Below, piece by piece: positions 53,100 through 60,763 of a DNA stretch of 64,000 nucleotides. Both the position numbers and the translations under genes were made by a program. Within the stretch, counting starts at the first letter, position 1; every line of letters begins with the position of its first letter. Origin of the DNA: an uncultured Aeromonadales bacterium (GTDB lineage: Bacteria; Pseudomonadota; Gammaproteobacteria; Enterobacterales; Succinivibrionaceae); NCBI GenBank assembly GCA_902782145.1, contig CACZLZ010000010.1:1-64000 (forward strand). Reading direction: 5' to 3'. The notes under the pieces were generated by a model. It worked only from the letters and a program-made list of their open reading frames with translations, searched no databases and was not told the DNA's origin.

Positions 53100-54214
53100 C
53101 CCCCCTCTTGAAGCATTCCCTCCAGGCCCTGGCCGCCGCCGTTCTGGTGGGCGCTGCCCTGTACTGCAGCCAGAAACCCCAGATCTCCGGTGCCCCAGGT
53201 GAGGGCGCCGCCGTTTCCGCCGGAGAGGGCACTGCCGCCGTCACAGCGCTTCCGGCACAGGAGATCGACGGACCCATTTTCGGCACCGTCTACGGGATCA
53301 CCATTGCCGGGGACTATCCCGGGGGTGCGGAGCAGCTCCGGCATGACGCCGAGGAGGTGCTCAACCGCATTAACCGCGAGATCTCCACCTTCGCCCCGGA
53401 TTCGGAGCTGTCCCGGTTCAACAGCCTGGCCTCCACGGAGCCCTTCCCGGTGTCCGAGGACACGGCGCTGATGGTGGCCGCCAGCTTCCAGGCGGGCCGG
53501 GCCCTGAGTGGTGTCATGGATATCACCGTGGGCCCCCTGGTGGATCTCTGGGGCTTCGGACACGTGAAGAAGCATGAGGGCTATGTCCCCTCCCGGGAGG
53601 AGATTGAGGAGACCCGGAAGTCCACGGGCCTTGGCATGCTCCATCTGGAGTACGGCTACGGCGGATCCTATCTTAAGAAGGATCGGCCGGAGATGCGGGT
53701 GGATCTGGCCACTGTGGGGGAGGGCTTTGCCGCCGACGCCCTGGCAGCCATGCTGGACGGCGCCGGGGTGGAGAACTACATGATCCATGTGGCCGGTGCC
53801 ATCCGCTCCCGGGGGATCAGCCCCCGGGGCAAGCCCTGGCTTATTGCCGTGGAACAGCCGGTCAACATGATCGGGGCGGTGAACACGGTGATCAACCCCC
53901 GGGGCCGGGCGGTGTCTACTGCCGGCTCCTACCGGAACTATTTTGAGAAGGACGGCCGGCGCTACTCCCACATCCTGGATCCCCGCACCGGCATGCCCAT
54001 TGATCACGCCACGGTGTCGGTGACGGTCATCGGGGACTCGGCCCTGTTCACCGACGCCATGGACACGGGGCTCATGGTGCTGGGGGCGGATGAGGCCCTG
54101 AAGTACGCCAATGAGCACAGCCTGCCCATTTACTGCCTGGTGAAGGAGAAGGACGGTTTCAGGGCCCGCTGGAGCCGGGCCTTTGCCAAATACATGATCA
54201 CCGGGGGGCAGTGA
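53096..54214 (+). CDS. apbE: FAD:protein FMN transferase ApbE
   Basis: The 372-residue flavinyltransferase attaches FMN to threonine of NqrB/NqrC and related proteins. It has an N-terminal signal or anchor (LQALAAAVLVGAALYC, possibly a lipoprotein Cys). The family sequences FGTVYGITI, NREISTFAPDSELSRFN, DLATVGEGFAADAL and HILDPRTGMPI follow, and the Mg site is in FTDAMDTGLMVLG. It overlaps nqrM by 4 bp, matching its role in Na+-NQR assembly. Confidence 0.93.
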   Translation: MTPLLKHSLQALAAAVLVGAALYCSQKPQISGAPGEGAAVSAGEGTAAVTALPAQEIDGPIFGTVYGITIAGDYPGGAEQLRHDAEEVLNRINREISTFAPDSELSRFNSLASTEPFPVSEDTALMVAASFQAGRALSGVMDITVGPLVDLWGFGHVKKHEGYVPSREEIEETRKSTGLGMLHLEYGYGGSYLKKDRPEMRVDLATVGEGFAADALAAMLDGAGVENYMIHVAGAIRSRGISPRGKPWLIAVEQPVNMIGAVNTVINPRGRAVSTAGSYRNYFEKDGRRYSHILDPRTGMPIDHATVSVTVIGDSALFTDAMDTGLMVLGADEALKYANEHSLPIYCLVKEKDGFRARWSRAFAKYMITGGQ

Positions 54215-54215
54215 G

Positions 54216-55037
54216 GTGTTTCTGCTGTATTCCATTTCAGGCCTGCTGGGCACCTTCCTGATCTTCGCCCACAGCCACCTGGGCCGGGAGTATGCCTTCC
54301 TGGCGGGGCTGACCATCATTGCCCTGCTGTGCGCCTACCGCTATGAGAAGGGTTACTCCCTGAGCAAGACCATGTTCACCTGCATTCTGCTGCCCCTGGC
54401 GGGCACAGCAGTGCTGGCGTTCCATGAGTACCGGGGCGCCTTCATGGACAATCTGGATCATGCCGTGGCCACCTATGTGGCCTACCAGCTGGTGTTTCTG
54501 GTGACCGGGATCCTGGCCACCCTGATCCACCTGTACAAGCTGCTGGTGTCCCGGCTCCTGGCCCGGCGCCTGAAGGTGATCCACAATCACAACCACATTG
54601 TGACCATGAGCGGATCCGGGGATCCGTACCTGGAGGACGGGGAGATCCGGAAGAAGGAGCGCCTGGTCCGGAATGTGGCCCACACGGCGGTGTTCGCCTT
54701 CCTGCTGGCCACCTCCCTTCTGACACTGGGCCTGCCCCATCTGGGTCTGGAGTCGGAGGAGCTGGCAGTGAGCCTGATCCAGGCGGGACCCTGCATCTGC
54801 TTCACCGCCTGCTGGATTTTCGCCACCCTTTACATTTTCAACTGCGGCTTTGCCATGATCTGTGTCCTGGCGGCATCCTTTGCCGGGGCCCTGGCCTTGT
54901 TCCGCCTGCTGCCCGGCGGGGTGTCCCCGGGGGAGTTTAGGGAGCTGGGCCTCATGCTGGCCTGGTGCTTCATTCCCGCTGTGGCGGGCTTCTTCCTCCG
55001 GGAACTCCGGATCCTGCCGTATTTTGACGATCTTTGA
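54216..55037 (+). CDS. Multi-pass membrane protein of unknown function
   Basis: The 273-residue protein starts with GTG one base after the apbE stop and has about seven hydrophobic segments. These include FLLYSISGLLGTFLIFAH, CILLPLAGTAVLAF, YVAYQLVFLVTGILATLI and CWIFATLYIFNCGFAMICVL. A His/Asn-rich loop (VIHNHNHIV) lies on one face. I recognise no family. Its place between apbE and mpl in a tight operon suggests a link with the envelope or with Na+-NQR assembly, by position only. Confidence 0.65.
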   Translation: MFLLYSISGLLGTFLIFAHSHLGREYAFLAGLTIIALLCAYRYEKGYSLSKTMFTCILLPLAGTAVLAFHEYRGAFMDNLDHAVATYVAYQLVFLVTGILATLIHLYKLLVSRLLARRLKVIHNHNHIVTMSGSGDPYLEDGEIRKKERLVRNVAHTAVFAFLLATSLLTLGLPHLGLESEELAVSLIQAGPCICFTACWIFATLYIFNCGFAMICVLAASFAGALALFRLLPGGVSPGEFRELGLMLAWCFIPAVAGFFLRELRILPYFDDL

Positions 55038-55072
55038 CTTCGGCCCCGCTGGCGGGCCTGGGGAGTTTTCTG

Positions 55073-56431
55073 ATGCACATTCACATTCTGGGTATCTGCG
55101 GCACCTTCATGGGGGGCATTGCCCTGCTGGCCCGGCAGTTGGGTCACCGGGTCACCGGATCTGACGCCAATGTCTATCCTCCAATGAGCGATGAGCTTAG
55201 GGAGCAGGGCATTGAGATCATCCAGGGCTATGATCCCTCCCAGCTGGAGCCGGCTCCGGATCTGGTGGTGGTGGGCAACGCCATGAAGCGGGGCAATCCC
55301 TGTGTGGAGCACATGCTCAACCGCCGTCTGCCCTTTGTCTCCGGCCCTGAGTGGCTGGAGGATCATGTGGTCAGCCGCTTCAAGGTGCTGGCGGTGGCGG
55401 GCACCCATGGCAAGACCACCACGGCCTCCATGCTGGCCTGGGTGCTGGACCAGGCCGGGTTTGATCCCTCCTTCCTTATCGGCGGGGTCACCGGAGGCTT
55501 CGGGGTCTCCGCCCGGCTGGGGCAGGGGGAATACCTGGTGCTGGAGGCGGACGAGTATGACACCGCCTTTTTTGACAAGCGGTCCAAGTTTGTCCACTAC
55601 CATCCCTGGGTGCAGATCCTGAACAACCTGGAATATGATCATGCGGATATTTTCGCCTCGGTGGAGGATATCCGGCGGCAGTTCCACCACCTGATCCGCA
55701 CCATCCCCTCCGAGGGCTGGATCCTGGCCCCCGCCGGGGATGAGAACATCCGGAAAACCCTGGAAATGGGCTGCTGGAGCCATCTTGAGTACGAGGACGG
55801 TCCGGAGGGCCGGTTTACGGCGGAGCTGCTGGAGAAGGACGGCTCCAGCTTTAAGGTCATGTGCGGCGATCAGGAAGTGGCCCGGGTGTCCTGGAGCGGC
55901 ATTGGCCTGCACAACGTGCACAACGCTCTGATGGTCATCGCCGCTGCCGAGAAGATCGGCATCTCCCCGGCGGACTCCGCCGCCGCCCTGGGAAGCTTTG
56001 TCATGCCCCGGCGCCGGATGCAGCTGGTGGGCCGGGAGCGGGGGGTGGCCGTCTATGACGACTTCGCCCATCATCCCACGGCCATCCGCACCACGGTGGG
56101 CGGGCTCCGGGCCAGTGTGGGCAAGGATCGGATCCTGGCAGTGCTGGAGCCCCGTTCCAACACCATGAAGATGGGGGTGTTCCGGGAGCAGATCGGACCG
56201 GCCCTGAATGAGGCTGATCAGGTTTTCGTCTATGCCCCGGACAGCATTTCCTGGGACGCTTCGGTGATCGCCCGGACCTGCACCTCCCCGGTCCTGGTGG
56301 AGGAGGACTTTGACCGTCTGGTGGCGGCGGTTCTCAGGGAGGCCCGGGAGGGCGACCGGATCCTGGTGATGAGCAACGGCGGCTTCAACGGGATCCACCA
56401 GAAACTGCTGGAGGGCCTGAGAAAGGCATGA
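55073..56431 (+). CDS. mpl: UDP-MurNAc:L-Ala-gamma-D-Glu-mDAP ligase Mpl
   Basis: The 452-residue Mur ligase attaches recycled tripeptide to UDP-N-acetylmuramate. MHIHILGICGTFMGGIALLARQLGHRVTGSD is the diagnostic start, followed by the ATP loop GTHGKTTTASML, EADEYDTAFFDKRSKF and YDDFAHHPTAI. ATG 55073 follows GGGGAG. The product complements the permease AmpG at 41582 in wall recycling. Its stop overlaps the next gene by 4 bp. Confidence 0.96.
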   Translation: MHIHILGICGTFMGGIALLARQLGHRVTGSDANVYPPMSDELREQGIEIIQGYDPSQLEPAPDLVVVGNAMKRGNPCVEHMLNRRLPFVSGPEWLEDHVVSRFKVLAVAGTHGKTTTASMLAWVLDQAGFDPSFLIGGVTGGFGVSARLGQGEYLVLEADEYDTAFFDKRSKFVHYHPWVQILNNLEYDHADIFASVEDIRRQFHHLIRTIPSEGWILAPAGDENIRKTLEMGCWSHLEYEDGPEGRFTAELLEKDGSSFKVMCGDQEVARVSWSGIGLHNVHNALMVIAAAEKIGISPADSAAALGSFVMPRRRMQLVGRERGVAVYDDFAHHPTAIRTTVGGLRASVGKDRILAVLEPRSNTMKMGVFREQIGPALNEADQVFVYAPDSISWDASVIARTCTSPVLVEEDFDRLVAAVLREAREGDRILVMSNGGFNGIHQKLLEGLRKA

Positions 56432-57336
56432 ATGCCCTGGAGATCCGCGGCCTGAGGAAGAGCTACGGCGGGGCCGAGGTCCTGAAGGGTGTGGATCTCA
56501 CCATTGGCCAGGGGGAGTTCTTCGGACTTCTGGGCCACAACGGTGCCGGGAAGACCACGACTCTGGGGATCGTCTCCGGCCTCATCCGGAAGACCTCCGG
56601 CACGGTCAGCGTCTTCGGGCACAGTATTGACGATGCACCCCTGAAGGCCCGGGCCTGCATAGGCCTGGCCTCCCAGGACTGCACTTTCAGCCAGTTTGAG
56701 ACCGTGGAGGAGGTGGTGCTGTGCCAGGCGGGCTTCTACGGCATTCCCCGATCCCGGGCCCGGCAGGAGGCGGAGAGGATCTTCCGCCGGCTGGATCTGG
56801 ATCGTTTCCGCCGCCAGGAGACCCGGGAACTTTCCGGGGGTGCCAAAAGGCGCCTGATGCTGGCCCGGGCGGTGATCGTCCGTCCCCGCCTGCTGATCCT
56901 GGACGAGCCTACCGCCGGCACTGATGCTGCGGCCCGGCGCAGCATGTGGGACTATCTCCGGGAGCTGAACGCCTCCGGGGTCACGGTGCTGCTGACCACC
57001 CATTATTTTGAGGAGATCGAGCAGCTGTGCGGCCGGGCGGCCATTCTGGAGAACGGCTGCATTGCCGATCTGGGCACTGTGCCGGAGCTCTCCTCCCGGC
57101 TGGGGGAGAAGCGCCTGATCCTGGAGCTGGAAGGTCCCCTGATCCCCGGACTGCCCCTCAGACCCTCACCTCTGGGAGCCAACTTTGCCGAATGCACCTA
57201 TGATCCCTCCTCGGGAAGCCTCACCGATCTTATAGTCCGCCTCCAGTCCCAGGGCTGCACGGTGCGGTCGGTCCGGTCGGCGGCCAGCTCCCTGGAGGAA
57301 TACTTCCTCCGCCGCACCGGAGACCGTCCTCTATGA
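56428..57336 (+). CDS. ABC transporter ATP-binding protein (YadG-like)
   Basis: The 302-residue ATPase has Walker A GHNGAGKTTT, signature LSGGAKRRLMLARA (a variant of LSGGQ-x-R) and Walker B LLILDEPTAG. It ends with the C-terminal extension usual for ABC-2 drug/lipid exporter ATPases such as YadG. It overlaps mpl by 4 bp and the permease by 4 bp, so the three are coupled. The substrate is unknown. Confidence 0.85.
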   Translation: MNALEIRGLRKSYGGAEVLKGVDLTIGQGEFFGLLGHNGAGKTTTLGIVSGLIRKTSGTVSVFGHSIDDAPLKARACIGLASQDCTFSQFETVEEVVLCQAGFYGIPRSRARQEAERIFRRLDLDRFRRQETRELSGGAKRRLMLARAVIVRPRLLILDEPTAGTDAAARRSMWDYLRELNASGVTVLLTTHYFEEIEQLCGRAAILENGCIADLGTVPELSSRLGEKRLILELEGPLIPGLPLRPSPLGANFAECTYDPSSGSLTDLIVRLQSQGCTVRSVRSAASSLEEYFLRRTGDRPL

Positions 57337-58091
57337 TCCATCCCCTGATCGTGGCCTATGCCACCATGGTGCGCCGGGAGGTGCTGCGCTTCTCCCGGGC
57401 CTGGTTCCGGACCCTGCTGCCACCCATGATGAACACCTGGCTGTATTTCCTGATCTTCGGCAGCCTCATCGGTCCCCGCATCGGCACCATGGGTGGCTGT
57501 CCCTATGCCAGCTTCATGATGCCGGGTCTGGTGATGATGTCGGTGATCGTCAGCTCCTACACCAATGTGGCCTCCTCGGTTTACAGCGCCCGCTTTCAGC
57601 GCTACATCGAGGAGGTGCTGGTGGCCCCGGTGCCCCGCTGGCTGTCGGTGGCCGGGTTTGTCACCGGCGGGGTGATCCGGGGGATCCTGGTGGGGCTGCT
57701 GGTGCTGGCGGTGGCCGCTTGTTTTGTCCCGGTATCCTTCCATGCTCCCCTGCACGGGGTGCTGATGCTGCTGCTGTCGTCGGTGCTGTTCTCTCTGGGG
57801 GGCTTCCTCAACGCCCTTTATGCCGGCAGTTTTGACGATATCTCGGTGGTGCCCACACTGCTGCTGACGCCGCTGATCTATCTGGGAGGCGTCTTCTATA
57901 CGGTGGACGTCCTGCCTCCCTTCTGGGAGTCAGTCTCCCGCCTGAATCCCCTGTTGCATGTCATCAGTGTCTTCCGCTACGGCTTTCTGGGGGTGGCGGA
58001 TGCACCCCTGGAACTGTCCTATGCTGTGACCTTGCTGCTGATGGTACTGCTTTTTCTCTGGGCGGTGCTGCTGATCCGGGGCCGGCGGTGA
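57333..58091 (+). CDS. ABC-2 type transporter permease (YadH-like)
   Basis: The 252-residue membrane protein has six hydrophobic segments and ABC-2 pattern sequences ([61 protein letters not shown]). It matches YadH in length (256). With the preceding ATPase it should form a complete exporter of unknown substrate. Confidence 0.87.
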   Translation: MIHPLIVAYATMVRREVLRFSRAWFRTLLPPMMNTWLYFLIFGSLIGPRIGTMGGCPYASFMMPGLVMMSVIVSSYTNVASSVYSARFQRYIEEVLVAPVPRWLSVAGFVTGGVIRGILVGLLVLAVAACFVPVSFHAPLHGVLMLLLSSVLFSLGGFLNALYAGSFDDISVVPTLLLTPLIYLGGVFYTVDVLPPFWESVSRLNPLLHVISVFRYGFLGVADAPLELSYAVTLLLMVLLFLWAVLLIRGRR

Positions 58092-58181
58092 GGAAAAGAA
58101 CGGCCGCTGACGGGTGACCAGTGGCAGAGGACGTGACGGGACTGTGACCGGACAGAAGATCTGAACTGTCGGGAGGGCGAC

Positions 58182-58739
58182 ATGAACTTCATTCCCACTG
58201 CCATCCAGGGGGTGGTGATTGCCGAGCCGGTGATCTTCCGGGATCCCCGGGGCTATTTCTGTGAGACTTTCAATGAGGGGGAGTTTGGCCGCTCTGGCAT
58301 CAATGCGCGCTTTGTCCAGGACAATGAGTCCTGCTCCTGCTATGGAGTCATCCGGGGACTTCACTGCCAGACGGGGAGCTACTCCCAGGCCAAACTGATC
58401 CGGGTTCTCCGGGGGGAGATCCTGGACGTGGCCGTGGATATCCGCCAGGGATCCCCCACCTACGGACAGCATGTGGCGGTTGAACTGTCCGGGGACAACC
58501 GGCGCCAGCTGTTCATCCCTCGGCACTTCCTGCACGGCTTTGCGGTTCTGAGCACAGAGGCGGTGATCACCTACAAGGTGGACCGCTTTTACTGCCCCGT
58601 GGCGGAGATGACGGTGTCCTGGGATGATCCGGATCTCGGGATAGACTGGAGGTTGCCGGCGGATCGGATCCTGCTTTCGGACAAGGATCGCTCCCGGGCA
58701 GTGCGGTTCCGGGATGTGATCCCGGAGGCGGCGGACTGA
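58182..58739 (+). CDS. rfbC: dTDP-4-dehydrorhamnose 3,5-epimerase
   Basis: The 185-residue cupin enzyme epimerises dTDP-4-keto-6-deoxyglucose on the way to dTDP-rhamnose. The catalytic His is in IRGLHCQTGSYSQAKLIRVLRGEI and the general acid Tyr region is DRFYCPVAEM with WDDPDLGIDW following. No rfbA, rfbB or rfbD is nearby, which is unusual because these genes normally cluster. GGGAGGG precedes the ATG. It lies 90 bp after the exporter genes. Confidence 0.92.
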   Translation: MNFIPTAIQGVVIAEPVIFRDPRGYFCETFNEGEFGRSGINARFVQDNESCSCYGVIRGLHCQTGSYSQAKLIRVLRGEILDVAVDIRQGSPTYGQHVAVELSGDNRRQLFIPRHFLHGFAVLSTEAVITYKVDRFYCPVAEMTVSWDDPDLGIDWRLPADRILLSDKDRSRAVRFRDVIPEAAD

Positions 58740-58743
58740 GGAG

Positions 58744-58770
58744 CCCGGGACCTTCCCGGGGAGTTTTCCT
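58744..58770 (+). terminator. Probable terminator after rfbC
   Basis: CCCGGGA pairs with TCCCGGG over a short loop and is followed by GAGTTTTCCT, 5 bp after the rfbC stop. Confidence 0.4.
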
Positions 58771-58850
58771 AGATCCCGGGGCCTTTCTTCAGATGCGACA
58801 CGGGGTGCGGAAGATGTAGGGCGGCTGCGTTGCTCGGCAGATCTCACCCG

Positions 58851-60197
58851 CTAAATCAGCCCGGCCATGTAAACGGGCATGTACAGGATCCCGTCTTCAA
58901 AGGCCAGATCCCGGGTGTAGACAATGAAGCGCTCATTCATCTTCAACTGATGATACTTCTCCCTGAAGTAATCAAATGACTTGTGGCTTTTGTACCCTGA
59001 GGATTTGACCTCAATGGGACACAGACGCCTGTCCCGCACCGTCAGAAAATCCACCTCATACTGTTTGCTCACGGCGTTGCCCTCCGGACAGTGCTCAAAG
59101 GCATGGTAGTAAAGCTCATGGCCGTGGGCACGCAGCATCTGGGCCACCAGATTCTCAAAGATCATGCCCTGATTGATGCCCAGTTTATCAATGATCAGAG
59201 AGCGGTACATTTGGTCGGTGTCACCCCCGTTGTCCAGAATGCTGGACACCAGCAACCCCGTGTCGGCCATGAACAGTTTGAACCTGGACCGGTCAGCATA
59301 CATCGCCAGGGCAGGATCAGGATTGGTCACGTTGCTGCACCTGTTTACCAGCATGGCCTCCTGCAGAAGATCTATGGCGCCGCCATAGCTTCTGGTCCGG
59401 GCACGGCCATCGATTGCCGACAGCCTGAACACCGAGTTGCGGTTCATCAGCTGCGCTGGCAGAGATTTGAACACCGTCACCGCCCGGTCGCCGTCCTTCC
59501 CGCCGTGCTGCCGCAGATCATTGACGTACAACCTGAGGATCTCTTTCTTAACCCGGTCAATGTCCTGATAACTGTTCCCAGCGACATATGACGCCACCGC
59601 CTGGGGCATGCCTCCTACGGCCATATAGGTTCGCAGTTCCTGCATGATCTTTCTGTGGATCCCGCTGCCCAGTGGCTTTCTCTGGGCAAAGGCGTCCCTG
59701 ATGGCCTCCATGGTGGCATGATTGCCTACCGCCCACAGGAACTCCTCGAAGTCCAGAGGATGCATCGTGAGGCATTCCTCCTCGGAGGGGATGAGGATGT
59801 CCTGGACATTTTTCCGGGCTGATGCGAGGGAGCCCGTCTCGATGTAGTCAAACCGGCCGTCCTTCACCAGGTGCTTGATGGCCTGCCTGGCTTTGGGAAA
59901 GAACTGCACCTCATCAAAGATGATAACGCTCCTGCGCTCCTTCAGGGTCTTCCCGGTCAGAATGAACAGATTCCGGAAGAAGGCGTCCATGTTGCCGATG
60001 TTCTCGAAATTGTCCCTGACAGCCTGCTCTGCCGTGGAAAAATCAATTAGCAGGTGATCCTCATACTCGGCTTTGGCAAACTCCAGTGCCACCGTGCTCT
60101 TGCCCACGCGCCGGGCTCCCTCTATCAGGATCGCTGTGGCACCAGCTGACTCCTCCTTCCAGGCCTTGAGGCTGCTGTAGGCTTTTCTTTTGAACAT
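58851..60197 (-). CDS. AAA_14/DUF4143 ATP-binding protein (copy 3)
   Basis: The 448-residue protein starts at ATG 60197 after GGAGGA. Walker A is EGARRVGKST and Walker B IIFDEVQFFPKA. It is a different branch from copies 1 and 2 (MFKRKAYSSLKAWKE start). The C-terminal DUF4143 part has QYEVDFLTVRD and CPIEVKSSGYK, a D...E-x-K nuclease-like set. The frame stays open upstream, in phase through the 33-bp repeat array (11-residue repeats such as ENKSQFR), but the ribosome binding site supports the internal ATG. GC content is lower than in the operon before it. Confidence 0.82.
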   Translation of the reverse strand: MFKRKAYSSLKAWKEESAGATAILIEGARRVGKSTVALEFAKAEYEDHLLIDFSTAEQAVRDNFENIGNMDAFFRNLFILTGKTLKERRSVIIFDEVQFFPKARQAIKHLVKDGRFDYIETGSLASARKNVQDILIPSEEECLTMHPLDFEEFLWAVGNHATMEAIRDAFAQRKPLGSGIHRKIMQELRTYMAVGGMPQAVASYVAGNSYQDIDRVKKEILRLYVNDLRQHGGKDGDRAVTVFKSLPAQLMNRNSVFRLSAIDGRARTRSYGGAIDLLQEAMLVNRCSNVTNPDPALAMYADRSRFKLFMADTGLLVSSILDNGGDTDQMYRSLIIDKLGINQGMIFENLVAQMLRAHGHELYYHAFEHCPEGNAVSKQYEVDFLTVRDRRLCPIEVKSSGYKSHKSFDYFREKYHQLKMNERFIVYTRDLAFEDGILYMPVYMAGLI

Positions 60198-60320
60198 GTC
60201 AGATCCTCCAACTTTGCCAGTGATACAAGACTGCCGGGCAAATGTCATAACGGCATATGCCAGCACATTTTGTCGCCACGTTCCATGGTCAGCAGGCAGA
60301 CATATTCTCACAGAAGATGT

Positions 60321-60584
60321 ACGAAACTGCGATTTGTTTTCTGACGGCTCTGCACGAAACTGCGATTTGTTTCTCAGAAACACTGCACGAGATTGCGAAT
60401 TGTTTTCCGCAGATTTTGCACGAGATTGCGAATTGTTTTCAGCAGATTTTGCACGAGATTGCGATTTGTTGGCGGTTGTTTTTGCACGAGAACGCGATTT
60501 GTTTGTTGTTGATTCTGCAGGAAACAGCGGTTTGTTTTCGGCGGATCCTGTACGAAATGGCGATTTGTTAGCACTGATCTCCGA
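60321..60584. repeat. Minisatellite: eight 33-bp tandem repeats
   Basis: Eight head-to-tail units of exactly 33 bp begin at 60321, 60354, 60387, 60420, 60453, 60486, 60519 and 60552. The shared core is ACGA(A/G)A-TGCGATTTGTTT. Units 3 and 4 differ at one base. Because 33 is a multiple of 3, several frames stay open on both strands: the plus strand gives NCDLFSDGSAR-type and the minus strand ENKSQFRAEPS-type 11-residue repeats. The array lies 124 bp upstream of ATPase copy 3. Confidence 0.95.
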
Positions 60585-60717
60585 ACACGTTGCAGTTTGC
60601 TGCTGGGTGATCCTTCTGTGTCGTCAGCACCCTTCCACTTGTCACAACACCTGTCATGATGAAACCAACCGACAGAGTGATGAGGGTGCTGTTGCGTTCT
60701 TAGTGTTGAGTTTAACA

Positions 60718-60743
60718 AGATACTATGTATAATAATAGTATCT
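60718..60743 (+). promoter_or_regulatory. Palindromic promoter of the transposase gene
   Basis: AGATACTAT (60718-60726) and ATAGTATCT (60735-60743) form a perfect 9-bp inverted repeat whose 8-base centre supplies the TATAAT-like -10. AGGAGG at 60751 and ATG at 60764 follow. The layout suits autoregulation by a protein binding the dyad. Confidence 0.5.
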
Positions 60744-60763
60744 AGTAAACAGGAGGAAGGGTT

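Noticed and set aside
52019..54319. A 766-codon minus-strand frame across gspB, nqrM and apbE
   Set aside because: It overlaps three recognisable plus-strand genes and shows no protein features of its own.
60321..60584. 33-bp repeats considered as a CRISPR array
   Set aside because: The units are contiguous with no spacers, vary internally and lack a palindromic repeat; there are no cas genes.
60190..60732. Plus-strand frame of 180 codons through the 33-bp repeats
   Set aside because: Its 11-residue repeats arise because 33 is divisible by three. Several frames are equally open, and no ribosome binding site precedes it.
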